A stretch of DNA of 64,000 nt, from the NCBI RefSeq assembly GCF_001428845.1, contig NZ_LMIU01000012.1, positions 562,857 through 626,856 of the forward strand, written 5' to 3'. The notes beneath the pieces are model-generated. The model did no database searches. It was not told where the DNA came from and saw nothing but the letters and a program-made list of their open reading frames with translations. Shown piece after piece: positions 8,240 through 17,422 of this stretch (within the stretch, counting starts at the first letter, position 1; each line of letters opens with the position of its first letter). Source of the stretch: Achromobacter sp. Root83. GTDB lineage: Bacteria > Pseudomonadota > Gammaproteobacteria > Burkholderiales > Burkholderiaceae_B. Made by a program: the position numbers and the translations under genes.

Positions 8240-8758
8240 ATGACTCACGAGAACGCCGTGCCCACGCCTTACCGTTACCCCAATCCGAAGGAAGCGCTGC
8301 CCGACATCGTGGTGCCGCAAGTGATTCCGGACGACGAACGCGTGTGGGTGCCGCAGGCCGAGAACGTGTGGTTCAGGCCCCTGTGCCTGAACGTGTCCCA
8401 AGGATATTGGATGAACCTGCTGCGCGTGCGCAGGTCGGGTGTGCTTAGCTGTCACCGGCATCCGCAGGCGGTGCATGGCTACGTCATCAAGGGGTCGTGG
8501 CGCTATCTTGAACATGACTGGATCGCGCGCGAAGGCAGCTATGTCTTCGAGCCGCCGGGCGAAACCCACACGCTGTATGTGCCGGAGGATGTGGAAGAGA
8601 TGATCACCATGTTCCAGGTCAATGGCGTCATGTACTACTGCGACAGCGAGGGCCGCCATACCGGCTACGAAGATGTATTCACCAAGCTTGAGATGTGCAG
8701 GAAGCACTACGAAAGCGTGGGACTGGGCGCGGGCTACGCCGATCAGTTCGTCCGTTGA
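8240..8758 (+). CDS. Cupin dioxygenase, 2,4'-dihydroxyacetophenone dioxygenase family
   Basis: A 172-residue single-domain cupin. The iron ligands are visible as H72xH74 (LSCHRHPQAVHGYVI) and H110 (EPPGETHTL), the spacing I remember for the three-histidine iron site of 2,4'-dihydroxyacetophenone dioxygenase from Alcaligenes. The ends also match that family (VWVPQAENVWFRPL early, DVFTKLEMCRKHYESVGLGA late). The known enzyme cleaves the side-chain C-C bond of a hydroxyacetophenone, giving 4-hydroxybenzoate and formate. Its place between a solute receptor and an SDR in one transcription unit supports a role in aromatic or hydroxyketone catabolism. The true substrate is unknown; ChrR-type cupins are a more distant alternative. 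Confidence 0.85.
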   Translation: MTHENAVPTPYRYPNPKEALPDIVVPQVIPDDERVWVPQAENVWFRPLCLNVSQGYWMNLLRVRRSGVLSCHRHPQAVHGYVIKGSWRYLEHDWIAREGSYVFEPPGETHTLYVPEDVEEMITMFQVNGVMYYCDSEGRHTGYEDVFTKLEMCRKHYESVGLGAGYADQFVR

Positions 8759-8791
8759 GCAGACATTCAATCGCTACACCAGGGAGCCGAC

Positions 8792-9508
8792 ATGAGTTTT
8801 CAAGCAGGGCTGTTCAAGGGCAAGGCCGCGGTAGTGACGGGCGGGACGCAGGGCATGGGGCGGGCAATCGCCGATGCGCTCGCGCGCCTGGGCGCGCGGG
8901 TCCACGCCGTCGGACTGGCGGCGGACGAAGCGCCCCCGGCGGGCGTCGAGCTGGCGGAGCTGGACGTCACGCAGGCGGACGCGGTGGCGCGTTTCGCGGC
9001 GGGGCTTGACCGCGTCGATATCCTGGTCAACTGCGCCGGCGTCATCTTCCGCCAGGAAGAGTTCAAGCTGCCCGTGTTCGAGCGCGTGCTGGACATCAAT
9101 CTCACCGGCACCATGCGCGTCTGCGAGGCGTTGCGGCCGCTGCTGGCGCAGTCCAGGGGCTGCATCGTCAATACCGCGTCGATGCTCAGTTTTTTCGGGG
9201 GAGGGCTGGTGCCGGCCTACAGCGCCAGCAAGGGCGGGGTGGCGCAGTTGACGAAATCGCTTGCCATCGCCTATGCGGATGCGGAGATCCGCGTGAATGC
9301 GGTGGCGCCAGGATGGATTGCCACGAAGCTCACCGAAGCGCTGCAGAACGATCCCGCGCGGTCGTCGCGCATCCTGGAGCGCACGCCGCTCAAGCGGTGG
9401 GGCACGCCCGCCGATGTCGCGCAGGCCGTGGTGTTTCTGTGCTCGCCGGCCGCGGCCTTCATGACGGGCGTGGTCATGCCGGTGGATGGCGGCTATATGG
9501 TAACTTGA
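8792..9508 (+). CDS. Short-chain dehydrogenase/reductase (SDR)
   Basis: A 238-residue classical SDR. The Rossmann glycine motif TGGTQGMG is at residues 16-23, the NAG-type motif NCAG at 80-83, and the catalytic Ser130, Tyr143 and Lys147 in TASML and YSASKGG. The late motif VAPGWIATKLT and the end FMTGVVMPVDGGY are standard for FabG-like SDRs. It would interconvert an alcohol and a ketone using NAD(P). Expressed with the cupin dioxygenase upstream, it could make the ketone that the dioxygenase cleaves (inference). No residue allows a firm cofactor or substrate call. Confidence 0.93.
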   Translation: MSFQAGLFKGKAAVVTGGTQGMGRAIADALARLGARVHAVGLAADEAPPAGVELAELDVTQADAVARFAAGLDRVDILVNCAGVIFRQEEFKLPVFERVLDINLTGTMRVCEALRPLLAQSRGCIVNTASMLSFFGGGLVPAYSASKGGVAQLTKSLAIAYADAEIRVNAVAPGWIATKLTEALQNDPARSSRILERTPLKRWGTPADVAQAVVFLCSPAAAFMTGVVMPVDGGYMVT

Positions 9509-9553
9509 CCTTCGCGCCGGCCAGCCGGCACGCATCGTCACGGATACCGGTCA

Positions 9554-10396
9554 ATGAAAGCCACTCGCGGCACAGCAACTACAACGAAGGTCACGCAGCC
9601 CAGTCCGGCACACCCCATCAATCCCGTCGCTGGAACCGCGTCGTTTTCCAAGTTCATGCGGGTGCTGGACACCATTGCCCAGGGCGGCGACACGGCGTGG
9701 ACTATCAACGAACTCAGCCGGAAGCTTGGGTATCCACGGCCGACGGTCTATCGGATCGTCGACGCGCTGGTCGCCGAACAACTCATTGTTCCGAAGCGCA
9801 ATGACCAGTCGTTCGGGCTGGGCCCGCGCCTGGTCAGTCTGGCAAGCCGCGCGCTTGAAAGCTCCGACATCCGCCAACTCTGCAAGGATCATCTGTTCGA
9901 CCTGAAGGAACTGACCCAGGAGACCGTCCACCTGGCGGTGCCTGACCGGTCCGAGATGACGTATATCGACAAGCTCGAAAGTCCCAAGGCCGTGCGCATG
10001 AACTCGCGGCTGGGCAGCCGCGTCACGATGTATTCCAGCTCGGTGGGCAAGGCCTATCTGGCGCGGCTGGAGCCGGCTGAACGCGATGCGCTGATCTCGA
10101 CGCTGGATTTCAATGTCTTCACCGACGCGACCTTGCGCACGCCGCAGGCGCTGCGCAAGGAAATCGAACAGATCCGGCGGCAAGGCTTTGCGGAGGACCG
10201 CGAAGAGAACGAGAAAGACATCTTCTGCTTCGGCTGCGCCATCACCGACAAGCAAGGCCGTCCCGTGGCCTGCGTCAGCCTGAGCATCCCCGCTTTCCGG
10301 ATGAGCGCCGACCGGACCGCCAGCTATATCAAGCCGCTGGTCGAGGCTTGCGCGGCGATATCGAAGACCTTGGCGCTGTTGGACTATTCCGGCTGA
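9554..10396 (+). CDS. IclR family transcriptional regulator
   Basis: A 280-residue protein with an N-terminal winged helix (residues ~30-90; TINELSRKLGYPRPTVYRIV is the helix-turn-helix) and a C-terminal IclR effector domain with VHLAVPDRSEMTYIDKLES, SSSVGKAYLA and a late VSLSIPAFR. IclR proteins bind small carbon metabolites and usually control the neighbouring catabolic genes, often as repressors. It follows the SDR by 45 bases on the same strand, so it is probably the pathway-specific regulator and may be autoregulated. It could also act on glcDEF, which starts 156 bases downstream. Confidence 0.92.
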   Translation: MKATRGTATTTKVTQPSPAHPINPVAGTASFSKFMRVLDTIAQGGDTAWTINELSRKLGYPRPTVYRIVDALVAEQLIVPKRNDQSFGLGPRLVSLASRALESSDIRQLCKDHLFDLKELTQETVHLAVPDRSEMTYIDKLESPKAVRMNSRLGSRVTMYSSSVGKAYLARLEPAERDALISTLDFNVFTDATLRTPQALRKEIEQIRRQGFAEDREENEKDIFCFGCAITDKQGRPVACVSLSIPAFRMSADRTASYIKPLVEACAAISKTLALLDYSG

Positions 10397-10552
10397 GCGC
10401 AAGCGGCGCCCGAGACTGCTGCATTTCCACGACAGGTGCGCTCGGCTTTTACGGCTGGTTACTTCTGAACCGCCCGGAAAACCCCGTAAAACCGTTGGGT
10501 GCGGGTAAATCCCGGCCTGCTTAACGCGGGCGCACGCGCTATTGTTGCGCTC

Positions 10553-12052
10553 ATGAATTCACTGGTCGAAACTGGCCTGGCACAAGTGCAGGCGCCTTAT
10601 TCGTTGCAGCAGCTCGTCGAGGCATTGTCGGCCGCGTTGCCCGCACACTGCGTGTTGTTCCGCGAAGAGGACACCCGCCCCTACGAGTGCGATGGCCTAT
10701 CCCTTTACCGCTCCCTTCCCGCGGTCGTCGCGCTGCCTGAGACCGAAGCGCAGGTGCAGGCCGTCATGCGCATCTGCAAACGCCTGAACGCACCCATCGT
10801 CGCGCGTGGCGCGGGCACGGGCTTGTCGGGCGGCGCCATGCCGCACAGCCAGGGAGTGCTGCTGGGACTGTCCAAATTCAACCGCATCAAGCATATCGAT
10901 CTGGCCAGCGCCACCGCCATCGTGGAACCGGGGGTGCGCAACCTGGCGATCTCCGAGGCCGCGTCGCCTTATGGGCTGTACTACGCGCCGGATCCGTCCA
11001 GCCAGATCGCCTGCTCCATCGGCGGCAACGTGGCGGAAAATTCCGGTGGCGTGCATTGCCTGAAGTACGGGCTGACGGTGCATAACGTGCTGCGCGTGCG
11101 CGTGGTCACGATCGATGGCGATGTGGTCGAACTCGGATCCGAGGCCCCTGATGCTCCCGGCCTGGATCTGTTGTCCGTCTTTATCGGGTCCGAGGGCATG
11201 CTGGGCGTGGTCACGGAAGTGACCGTCAAGCTGATTCCGAAGCCGGCCTGCGCGCAGGTCGTCATGGCCAGCTTTTCCAGCGTCGAGGCGGCCGGCAATG
11301 CGGTCACGCGGGTCATCGCGGCGGGCATGATTCCCGCTGGCCTCGAAATGATGGACCGCCGCGCGACGCACATGGTCGAGCCCTTCGTCCGCGCGGGCTA
11401 TGACATGGACGCGCAAGCCATACTGCTATGCGAATCGGACGGCACGCCCGAAGAGGTTGCGCACGAGATCGCGCGCATGGAGGCGGTGTTCCGCGAGGCC
11501 GGCGCCACGCGTTGCCAGGTCTCCACATCCGAGGCCGAACGCCTCAAGTTCTGGGCCGGCCGCAAGAATGCGTTTCCGGCCGCCGGGCGCGTATCGCCTG
11601 ACTATTACTGCATGGACGGCACGATTCCGCGCCGTCACCTGGCGCGCGTGCTGGGCGCCATCGAGCAAATGGAAGATGAATTCGGCCTTCGTTGCGCCAA
11701 CGTTTTCCATGCGGGCGACGGTAATCTGCACCCGCTGATCCTGTTCGATTCGAATAAGCCTGACGAGGTGGAGCGCGCCGAGAAATTCGGCGCCGCCATT
11801 CTCGAGCTGTGCGTGCAAGTAGGAGGGACCGTGACTGGAGAGCACGGTGTGGGAATGGAGAAAATAAATCAAATGTGCGTGCAATTCTCTCGCGAAGAAC
11901 TCGACGCGTTCCTGGCGGTAAAGCGGGCCTTCGATCCGCCTTGCCTGCTGAATCCTGAAAAGGTCATTCCCACGCTGGCCCGCTGCGCCGAATACGGCAA
12001 GATGCATGTCCATGCGGGAGAGTTGCGCTTCCCCGATCTCGCCCGTTTCTAG
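10553..12052 (+). CDS. glcD: Glycolate oxidase FAD subunit GlcD
   Basis: A 499-residue protein, the length of E. coli GlcD. ATG at 10553 is preferred over the in-frame GTG at 10499, which would add 18 poorly conserved residues. The FAD-binding domain shows ARGAGTGLSGGA (~residues 81-92), SIGGNVAENSGGVHCLKYG and GSEGMLGVVTEVTV; the C-terminal half has FHAGDGNLHPL and GEHGVGMEK (~429-437). GlcD holds FAD and oxidises glycolate to glyoxylate in a complex with GlcE and GlcF at the cytoplasmic membrane. glcE follows by 12 bases. The IclR gene upstream is the nearest regulator; no glcC is seen. Confidence 0.96.
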   Translation: MNSLVETGLAQVQAPYSLQQLVEALSAALPAHCVLFREEDTRPYECDGLSLYRSLPAVVALPETEAQVQAVMRICKRLNAPIVARGAGTGLSGGAMPHSQGVLLGLSKFNRIKHIDLASATAIVEPGVRNLAISEAASPYGLYYAPDPSSQIACSIGGNVAENSGGVHCLKYGLTVHNVLRVRVVTIDGDVVELGSEAPDAPGLDLLSVFIGSEGMLGVVTEVTVKLIPKPACAQVVMASFSSVEAAGNAVTRVIAAGMIPAGLEMMDRRATHMVEPFVRAGYDMDAQAILLCESDGTPEEVAHEIARMEAVFREAGATRCQVSTSEAERLKFWAGRKNAFPAAGRVSPDYYCMDGTIPRRHLARVLGAIEQMEDEFGLRCANVFHAGDGNLHPLILFDSNKPDEVERAEKFGAAILELCVQVGGTVTGEHGVGMEKINQMCVQFSREELDAFLAVKRAFDPPCLLNPEKVIPTLARCAEYGKMHVHAGELRFPDLARF

Positions 12053-12064
12053 GACGTATCCCTT

Positions 12065-13171
12065 ATGGATTTTGTCCTGTCGGAATTGTGCGACCAGGTC
12101 ATGACGGCGCGTGCCGGTCACAAACCCTTGTTTGTGATGGGCGGCGGCAGCAAGGGGTTCTATGGCAACTACCGGCCGGTCAGGCCGCAGGATGGCCACT
12201 GCTTGCTGGACATGACTCCTTATCGCGGCATCGTCAGCTACCACCCCTCCGAGCTGGTGGTGACCGTGCGCGCGGGAACGCCGCTGGCCGAGCTTGAAGC
12301 CGCTCTTGCCGAACACGGCCAGATGCTGGCTTTCGAGCCGCCGCATTTCGCGGAGTCCGCCACCATAGGCGGCTGCGTGGCCGCGGGCCTTTCGGGACCG
12401 CGCCGCATGAGCGCGGGCGCTCTGAAGGACTTCGTGCTGGGCGCGCAGTTACTGGATTCCGAAGGACGCATCCTGTCTTTCGGCGGAGAGGTCATGAAGA
12501 ACGTGGCGGGGTATGACGTGTCGCGCTTGCTGGCGGGATCGCACGGCATCTTCGGCGCCATTCTCGAAGTGTCGCTCAAGGTCGTGCCCCGGCCGATGGA
12601 GGAGCTGACGCTTGCCATGCCCGCCACGCAAGCCCAGGCGCTGGCCAACTTCGCCCTCTGGCGGGGCAAGCCCTTGCCTATCTCCGCCACCAGTTGGACC
12701 AGCACCGACGAGCGCGGCGAAGGGCTGACTACCGTACGGCTGTCGGGCGCTCCGCCCGCCCTTGCCAGCGCCCGCCAGGTGATCGGCGGCGATCCGCTGA
12801 CGCCGGACGTGGCCGAGGCGTGGTGGCGTTCGCTGCGGGAACAGACTCATGCATTCTTTGCGCAGGACCAGCCCTTGTGGCGACTGGCCCTGCCGCCCAC
12901 GGCCGCCGCGCTGGGACTGGGGCCGACCTTGCTGGAATGGGGCGGAGGCCAGCGCTGGCTGTCCGGGCCTCGCGACGCAGCCGAGCTGCGTGAGATCTCG
13001 GCTCGGCTGGGAGGCCACGCGACGCTGTTCCGGGCCGCCCACACGAAGCCGCCCGCCGATGGCGTATTTCATCCGCTGGCGCCCGGCGTCGGCTCGATCA
13101 CGCGCCGGCTCAAGCAAGAGCTCGATCCGGCCGGCTTGTTCAATCCCGGCCGCCTGGTCCTGGAGCTATAG
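12065..13171 (+). CDS. glcE: Glycolate oxidase subunit GlcE
   Basis: A 368-residue FAD-binding-domain protein, usual GlcE length. It starts with a short PCMH FAD domain (MGGGSKGFYGN near residue 21; PYRGIVSYHPSELVVTVRAG; TIGGCVAAGLSGPRR ~100-114; GEVMKNVAGYDVSRLLAGS ~140-158) and lacks the GlcD-type C-terminal active-site motifs, as expected for the accessory subunit. It ends NPGRLVLEL. It is needed for glycolate oxidase activity together with GlcD and GlcF. It lies 12 bases after glcD and 6 bases before glcF, so the three are one operon with likely translational coupling. Confidence 0.95.
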   Translation: MDFVLSELCDQVMTARAGHKPLFVMGGGSKGFYGNYRPVRPQDGHCLLDMTPYRGIVSYHPSELVVTVRAGTPLAELEAALAEHGQMLAFEPPHFAESATIGGCVAAGLSGPRRMSAGALKDFVLGAQLLDSEGRILSFGGEVMKNVAGYDVSRLLAGSHGIFGAILEVSLKVVPRPMEELTLAMPATQAQALANFALWRGKPLPISATSWTSTDERGEGLTTVRLSGAPPALASARQVIGGDPLTPDVAEAWWRSLREQTHAFFAQDQPLWRLALPPTAAALGLGPTLLEWGGGQRWLSGPRDAAELREISARLGGHATLFRAAHTKPPADGVFHPLAPGVGSITRRLKQELDPAGLFNPGRLVLEL

Positions 13172-13177
13172 CGCATC

Positions 13178-14416
13178 ATGCAAACCAATCTGGCCTCCTG
13201 GGCAAGCGACACCGATCTGGGCAAAGAGGCCGACGCCATTCTGCGCCGTTGCGTGCATTGCGGGTTCTGCACGGCCACCTGTCCGACCTATCAGGTCCTG
13301 GGCGATGAGCTGGACAGTCCGCGGGGGCGCATCTACCTGATCAAGCAGGTGCTCGAAGGCAAGGAGCCGACACAGTCCACGCAGCAGCACCTGGATCGCT
13401 GCCTGACCTGCCGCAATTGCGAAACCACTTGCCCATCCGGCGTCGAATACGGACACCTGGTGGATATCGGCCGCAAGATCGTCGACGAGCGCGTGCGCCG
13501 ATCCTGGGCGGACAAGACCAAGCGTGCCTTGCTGCGGCGGGCGATGCTGTCGCCCATGTTCGCGCCCGCCATGCGATTTGGGCAGGCGATGCGGGGCCTG
13601 CTGCCGGAAGCGCTGAAGCGCAAGGTTCCCGAGCGCCGCGACGCGGGCGTGCTGCCGCCAATCGCCGGTCATGACCGTCAGGTCCTGATGCTGGCCGGAT
13701 GCGTGCAGCCGGCGATGATGCCTACCATCGACGCCGCCACGATCCGGGTGCTGGACGCCGTCGGCATCGGGGCGCGCATCGCGCCAGGCGCTGGCTGCTG
13801 CGGCGCCGTCAGTTTCCATCTGGACGCGCAGGACGAGGCCGTGGCGCAGATGCGCGCCAATGTCGACGCCTGGTGGCCGCTGGTGCAGGACGGCAAGGTC
13901 GAGGCCATCGTCATGAACGCATCGGGCTGCGGCGCGATGGTCAAAGAGTACGCGCACCACCTGCGTCACGATCCGGCCTATGCACAAAAGGCCGCGGACA
14001 TCGTGGCGCTGGTCAGGGATGTGGCCGAGATCGTGGCGCCGCATGCCGACCGGCTGCGCGCGCGCTTGCCGGCAGGCACGCGGGCGGCATTTCATCCGCC
14101 TTGCACCCTGCAGCATTGGCAGGGGCTGCGGCCCTTGTCGGAACAACTGCTGGCGGACCTGGGCTTCGAACTGCAGCCTTTCGCGGACAAGCATTTGTGC
14201 TGCGGATCGGCGGGCGCCTATTCGGTGCTGAATCCGGACATCGCGCTTGAGCTCCGGGACCGCAAGCTGGCCGCCATCGCCACGGGGAGTCCCGATGTGA
14301 TCCTGTCGGCCAACATAGGCTGCATCGGCCACCTGCAAAGCGGCACCGATACACCGGTGCGTCATTGGGTTGAAGTGGTGGACGAGCAGTTGCGCAAGGC
14401 GCCCGCGGCCGAATAG
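13178..14416 (+). CDS. glcF: Glycolate oxidase iron-sulfur subunit GlcF
   Basis: A 412-residue protein with two 4Fe-4S ferredoxin-type motifs: C25xxC28xxC31xxxC35P (CVHCGFCTATCP) and CLTCRNCETTCP near residues 74-86. Two CCG domains follow (cysteine-rich segments AGAGCCGAVSFHLD and CCGSAGAYSVLNP) as in GlcF and heterodisulfide-reductase-like subunits. It relays electrons from GlcD to the quinone pool. It ends the glcDEF operon and converges on pntB, with only 16 bases between stops and no clear terminator. Confidence 0.96.
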   Translation: MQTNLASWASDTDLGKEADAILRRCVHCGFCTATCPTYQVLGDELDSPRGRIYLIKQVLEGKEPTQSTQQHLDRCLTCRNCETTCPSGVEYGHLVDIGRKIVDERVRRSWADKTKRALLRRAMLSPMFAPAMRFGQAMRGLLPEALKRKVPERRDAGVLPPIAGHDRQVLMLAGCVQPAMMPTIDAATIRVLDAVGIGARIAPGAGCCGAVSFHLDAQDEAVAQMRANVDAWWPLVQDGKVEAIVMNASGCGAMVKEYAHHLRHDPAYAQKAADIVALVRDVAEIVAPHADRLRARLPAGTRAAFHPPCTLQHWQGLRPLSEQLLADLGFELQPFADKHLCCGSAGAYSVLNPDIALELRDRKLAAIATGSPDVILSANIGCIGHLQSGTDTPVRHWVEVVDEQLRKAPAAE

Positions 14417-14432
14417 CCGCGGGCCTTTGCCG

Positions 14433-15872
14433 TCATTCCACGGCTTTCACCATGTCTTCAAGCACCTTCTTGGCGTCGCCGAAGACCATCATCGTGCGAT
14501 CCATGTAGAACAGCTCGTTGTCCAGCCCGGCATAGCCCGAGGCCATCGAACGCTTGTTCACGATCACGGTGCGCGCCTTGTAGGCTTCCAGGATGGGCAT
14601 GCCGGCGATTGGCGACTGCGGGTCGTTCTTGGCGGCGGGGTTGACCACGTCGTTCGCGCCCAGCACCAGCACGACATCGGTCTGCGCGAACTCGCTGTTG
14701 ATGTCTTCCATTTCGAAGACCTGGTCGTAGGGCACTTCGGCCTCGGCCAGCAGCACGTTCATGTGGCCGGGCATGCGGCCGGCGACCGGATGGATCGCAT
14801 ACTTGACCGTCACGCCGCGCGCGGTGAGCTTTTCAGCGAGTTCCTTCAACGCGTGCTGAGCGCGCGCCACCGCCAGGCCGTAGCCGGGCACGATGGTCAC
14901 GCTCTCGGCGTTGGTCATGAGGAATGCCGCGTCGTCGGGGCTGCCCGACTTGACGCTGCGCTGCTGGCCGTCGCCTGCCGCCGCGCCGCCTCCGGCCTGG
15001 CCGCCAAAGCCGCCCAGGATCACGTTGAAGAACGACCGGTTCATCGCCTTGCACATGATGTAGGACAGGATGGCGCCGGACGAACCCACCAGCGAGCCCG
15101 CGATGATCAGCATCGGGTTGTTCAGCGAAAAGCCGATGCCCGCAGCCGCCCAGCCGGAATAGCTGTTCAGCATCGACACCACGACCGGCATGTCCGCGCC
15201 GCCGATCGGGATGATGATCAGCACGCCCAGCACGAAGGCGATGATGGTCATGATGACGAAGGGCGTCCATTCCTGAGTAAGCATGAACCAGACGCCGCAA
15301 GCCAGCATCAGCAACGCCAGCGCCAGGTTCAGCATGTGCTGGCCGGGGAATGCGACGGGCGCGCCCTGGAACAGCCGGAACTTGTATTTGCCCGACAGCT
15401 TGCCGAAGGCGATGACGGAGCCCGAGAACGTGATGGCGCCCACGAAGGTGCCGATGAACAGCTCGAAGCGGTTGCCGACGGGAATGGGAACGCCGATGGG
15501 AACGATGCCGAAGGCATGCGGCTCGGCTACGACGGCCACCGCGATGGCCACTGCAGCAAGACCTATCATGCTGTGCATGAACGCGACGAGTTCGGGCATC
15601 TTCGTCATTTCCACCCGCTTGGCCATCAGCGTGCCGATGGAGCCGCCCACCAGCAGGCCCAGCAGCACCCAGCCCAGGCCGATCGTGGCGGTGCCGCTGC
15701 GCGCCAGGCCGATGATGAGCGCGGCCGTGGTCAGCACGGCAATCGCCATGCCGGCCATGCCGAAGGCATTGCCCAGGCGCGAGGTCGTGGGATGGGACAG
15801 TCCCTTGAGCGCCTGAATGAAGCAGACCGAGGCGATCAGGTACAGCAGGGTGACCAGGTTCAGCGAGATCAT
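14433..15872 (-). CDS. pntB: NAD(P) transhydrogenase subunit beta
   Basis: A 479-residue membrane protein. ATG at 15872 ([20 protein letters not shown]) overlaps the pntAB stop by four bases (ATGA). The N-terminal half has about eight or nine membrane helices (domain II part); the C-terminal ~190 residues are the NADP-binding domain III ([55 protein letters not shown]). PntB works with PntA to use the proton gradient to reduce NADP with NADH. A Gly/Gln-rich linker near residues 286-296 separates the two halves. It is last in a three-gene operon. Confidence 0.97.
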   Translation of the reverse strand: MISLNLVTLLYLIASVCFIQALKGLSHPTTSRLGNAFGMAGMAIAVLTTAALIIGLARSGTATIGLGWVLLGLLVGGSIGTLMAKRVEMTKMPELVAFMHSMIGLAAVAIAVAVVAEPHAFGIVPIGVPIPVGNRFELFIGTFVGAITFSGSVIAFGKLSGKYKFRLFQGAPVAFPGQHMLNLALALLMLACGVWFMLTQEWTPFVIMTIIAFVLGVLIIIPIGGADMPVVVSMLNSYSGWAAAGIGFSLNNPMLIIAGSLVGSSGAILSYIMCKAMNRSFFNVILGGFGGQAGGGAAAGDGQQRSVKSGSPDDAAFLMTNAESVTIVPGYGLAVARAQHALKELAEKLTARGVTVKYAIHPVAGRMPGHMNVLLAEAEVPYDQVFEMEDINSEFAQTDVVLVLGANDVVNPAAKNDPQSPIAGMPILEAYKARTVIVNKRSMASGYAGLDNELFYMDRTMMVFGDAKKVLEDMVKAVE

Positions 15873-16186
15873 TTCGCTTCCTCCTTGGCCGGCTTCCTGT
15901 CCTTTTTCTTGAACATCTCGAGCATGCGCCGCGTGACGAGAAAGCCGCCGAACACGTTCACCGCGGCCAGCGCCACGGCGAACACGCCCATGCCGCGCGC
16001 GAGTCCGCCTTCGGTCAGCGCGGCCGCCAGCATGGCGCCCACGATGATGATGGCGGAGATGGCGTTGGTCACCGCCATCAGCGGCGTGTGCAGCGCGGGC
16101 GTGACGTTCCACACCACGTGATAGCCGACATAGATGGCCAGCACGAAGATGATGAGGTTCATCAGGGTGGGGTTGATCGCTTCCAT
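15869..16186 (-). CDS. pntAB: NAD(P) transhydrogenase subunit alpha 2 (membrane part)
   Basis: A 105-residue protein with three to four membrane helices ([54 protein letters not shown]) and a Lys-rich tail. It matches the C-terminal membrane segment of E. coli PntA, which is a separate gene in organisms with a split PntA such as Rhodospirillum rubrum. ATG at 16186 lies two bases after the pntAA stop and follows a GGAGG ribosome site; its stop overlaps the pntB start, so tight stoichiometry through coupling is likely. Confidence 0.95.
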   Translation of the reverse strand: MEAINPTLMNLIIFVLAIYVGYHVVWNVTPALHTPLMAVTNAISAIIIVGAMLAAALTEGGLARGMGVFAVALAAVNVFGGFLVTRRMLEMFKKKDRKPAKEEAK

Positions 16187-16188
16187 GT

Positions 16189-17307
16189 TCAGGTCCTCCG
16201 CGTCACGGTGCCGCCTTCGCACATCAGGCAGGCGGCCACGATTTCGTCGTCGCGCTGGATCGCCAGCGCGCCGTCCGCATCGATGATGAGTTTCAGGAAA
16301 TCCAGGATGTTGCGGGCGTAGAGCGCCGAGGCATCGGTGGCGACCAGGCCAGGCAGGTTGGTCAGCCCGATGATCGTCACGCCGTGCTTGTCCACGATGC
16401 AGCCTTTCTCGGACAGCGGGCAGTTGCCCCCGCGTTCGACGGCAAGGTCCACCAGCACCGAGCCGGGCTTCATGGCCGCGACGGTTTCCGCGGAAACCAG
16501 CGTGGGGGCGGGCCGGCCGGGAATCAGCGCGGTCGCGATGACGATGTCGGCCTGCTTGCAGCGTTCCGATACCAGCGCGGCCTGACGGGCCATCCATGCG
16601 GGCGGCATGGGCCGGGCGTAGCCGCCGGTGCCTTGCGCGATCTCGCGCTCTTCATCGGTTTCGAAGGGCACGTCGATGAACTTGGCGCCCAGTGATTCGA
16701 CCTGTTCGCGAGCCGCGGGACGCACGTCGGAGGCCTCGACCACCGCGCCCAGTCGCTTGGCCGTGGCGATGGCCTGCAGGCCGGCCACGCCGGTGCCAAG
16801 CACCACGGCGCGCGCAGCTTTCAAGGTGCCGGCGGCGGTCATCATCATGGGAATGAGCCGGCCATAGTGATGGGCGGCCAACAGCACGGCCTTGTAGCCC
16901 GCCAGGTTGGCCTGCGACGACAGCACGTCCAGGCTCTGGGCCCGGGTGATGCGGGGAGCGGCCTCTAGTGCGAATCCGACCAGTCCTGCGGCGGCCATCT
17001 GCGCGAGGCCTTCGGCATCGAAGGGATCGAGCATGCCGACGACCACGGCGCCTGGCTTCATGTGCGGCAATTCAGCGGAGTCGGGCGCGCGAACCTTCAT
17101 GACCAGTTCGGCGCCCAGGGCATCCTGGGCGGAACCGAGCGTGGCACCCGCTGCTTCATAGGCGTCATCAAGATAGCGGGCCGCGCTGCCTGCTCCGCGC
17201 TCCACGACGACGGTGTGCTTGCCGCCTACATACTTCTTGACGGTCTCTGGTGTTGCTGCGACACGGGTTTCCCCGTCTCGGGTTTCTTTTGGTATCCCGA
17301 TGTGCAT
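16189..17307 (-). CDS. pntAA: NAD(P) transhydrogenase subunit alpha 1 (NAD-binding)
   Basis: A 372-residue soluble NAD(H)-binding domain I. ATG at 17307 ([20 protein letters not shown]) has AGGAGAGG upstream; the open frame extends further back only through the preceding terminator. Motifs include [27 protein letters not shown], the Rossmann [18 protein letters not shown] (~residues 170-187) and [11 protein letters not shown]. The split PntAA/PntAB/PntB arrangement is normal for Alcaligenaceae. First gene of the operon, with its own start just after a terminator, so it has a separate promoter in 17308-17352. Confidence 0.97.
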   Translation of the reverse strand: MHIGIPKETRDGETRVAATPETVKKYVGGKHTVVVERGAGSAARYLDDAYEAAGATLGSAQDALGAELVMKVRAPDSAELPHMKPGAVVVGMLDPFDAEGLAQMAAAGLVGFALEAAPRITRAQSLDVLSSQANLAGYKAVLLAAHHYGRLIPMMMTAAGTLKAARAVVLGTGVAGLQAIATAKRLGAVVEASDVRPAAREQVESLGAKFIDVPFETDEEREIAQGTGGYARPMPPAWMARQAALVSERCKQADIVIATALIPGRPAPTLVSAETVAAMKPGSVLVDLAVERGGNCPLSEKGCIVDKHGVTIIGLTNLPGLVATDASALYARNILDFLKLIIDADGALAIQRDDEIVAACLMCEGGTVTRRT

Positions 17308-17352
17308 CGACGCCTCTCCTAGAAGGTTCGCCGTAGTTATACACGGGATAAC

Positions 17353-17382
17353 AAAAAAAAACCCCATGGCGAACCATGGGGT
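17353..17382 (-). terminator. Intrinsic terminator of the N-formylglutamate amidohydrolase gene
   Basis: On the minus strand, ACCCCATGG / CCATGGGGT with a TTCG tetraloop, followed by eight T. It separates the 17423-18298 gene from pntAA. Confidence 0.93.
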
Positions 17383-17422
17383 CGGGTTTTGCAACCCGGC
17401 ACCAGCGCGCAAACGTCCGGCG

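Noticed and set aside
8695..9009. 104-codon frame overlapping the cupin and SDR genes
   Set aside because: Arg/Gly-rich shadow in another frame of two well-supported genes.
14370..16121. 583-codon frame opposite pntB
   Set aside because: Low-complexity His/Arg/Ala product, antisense to a clearly conserved membrane protein.
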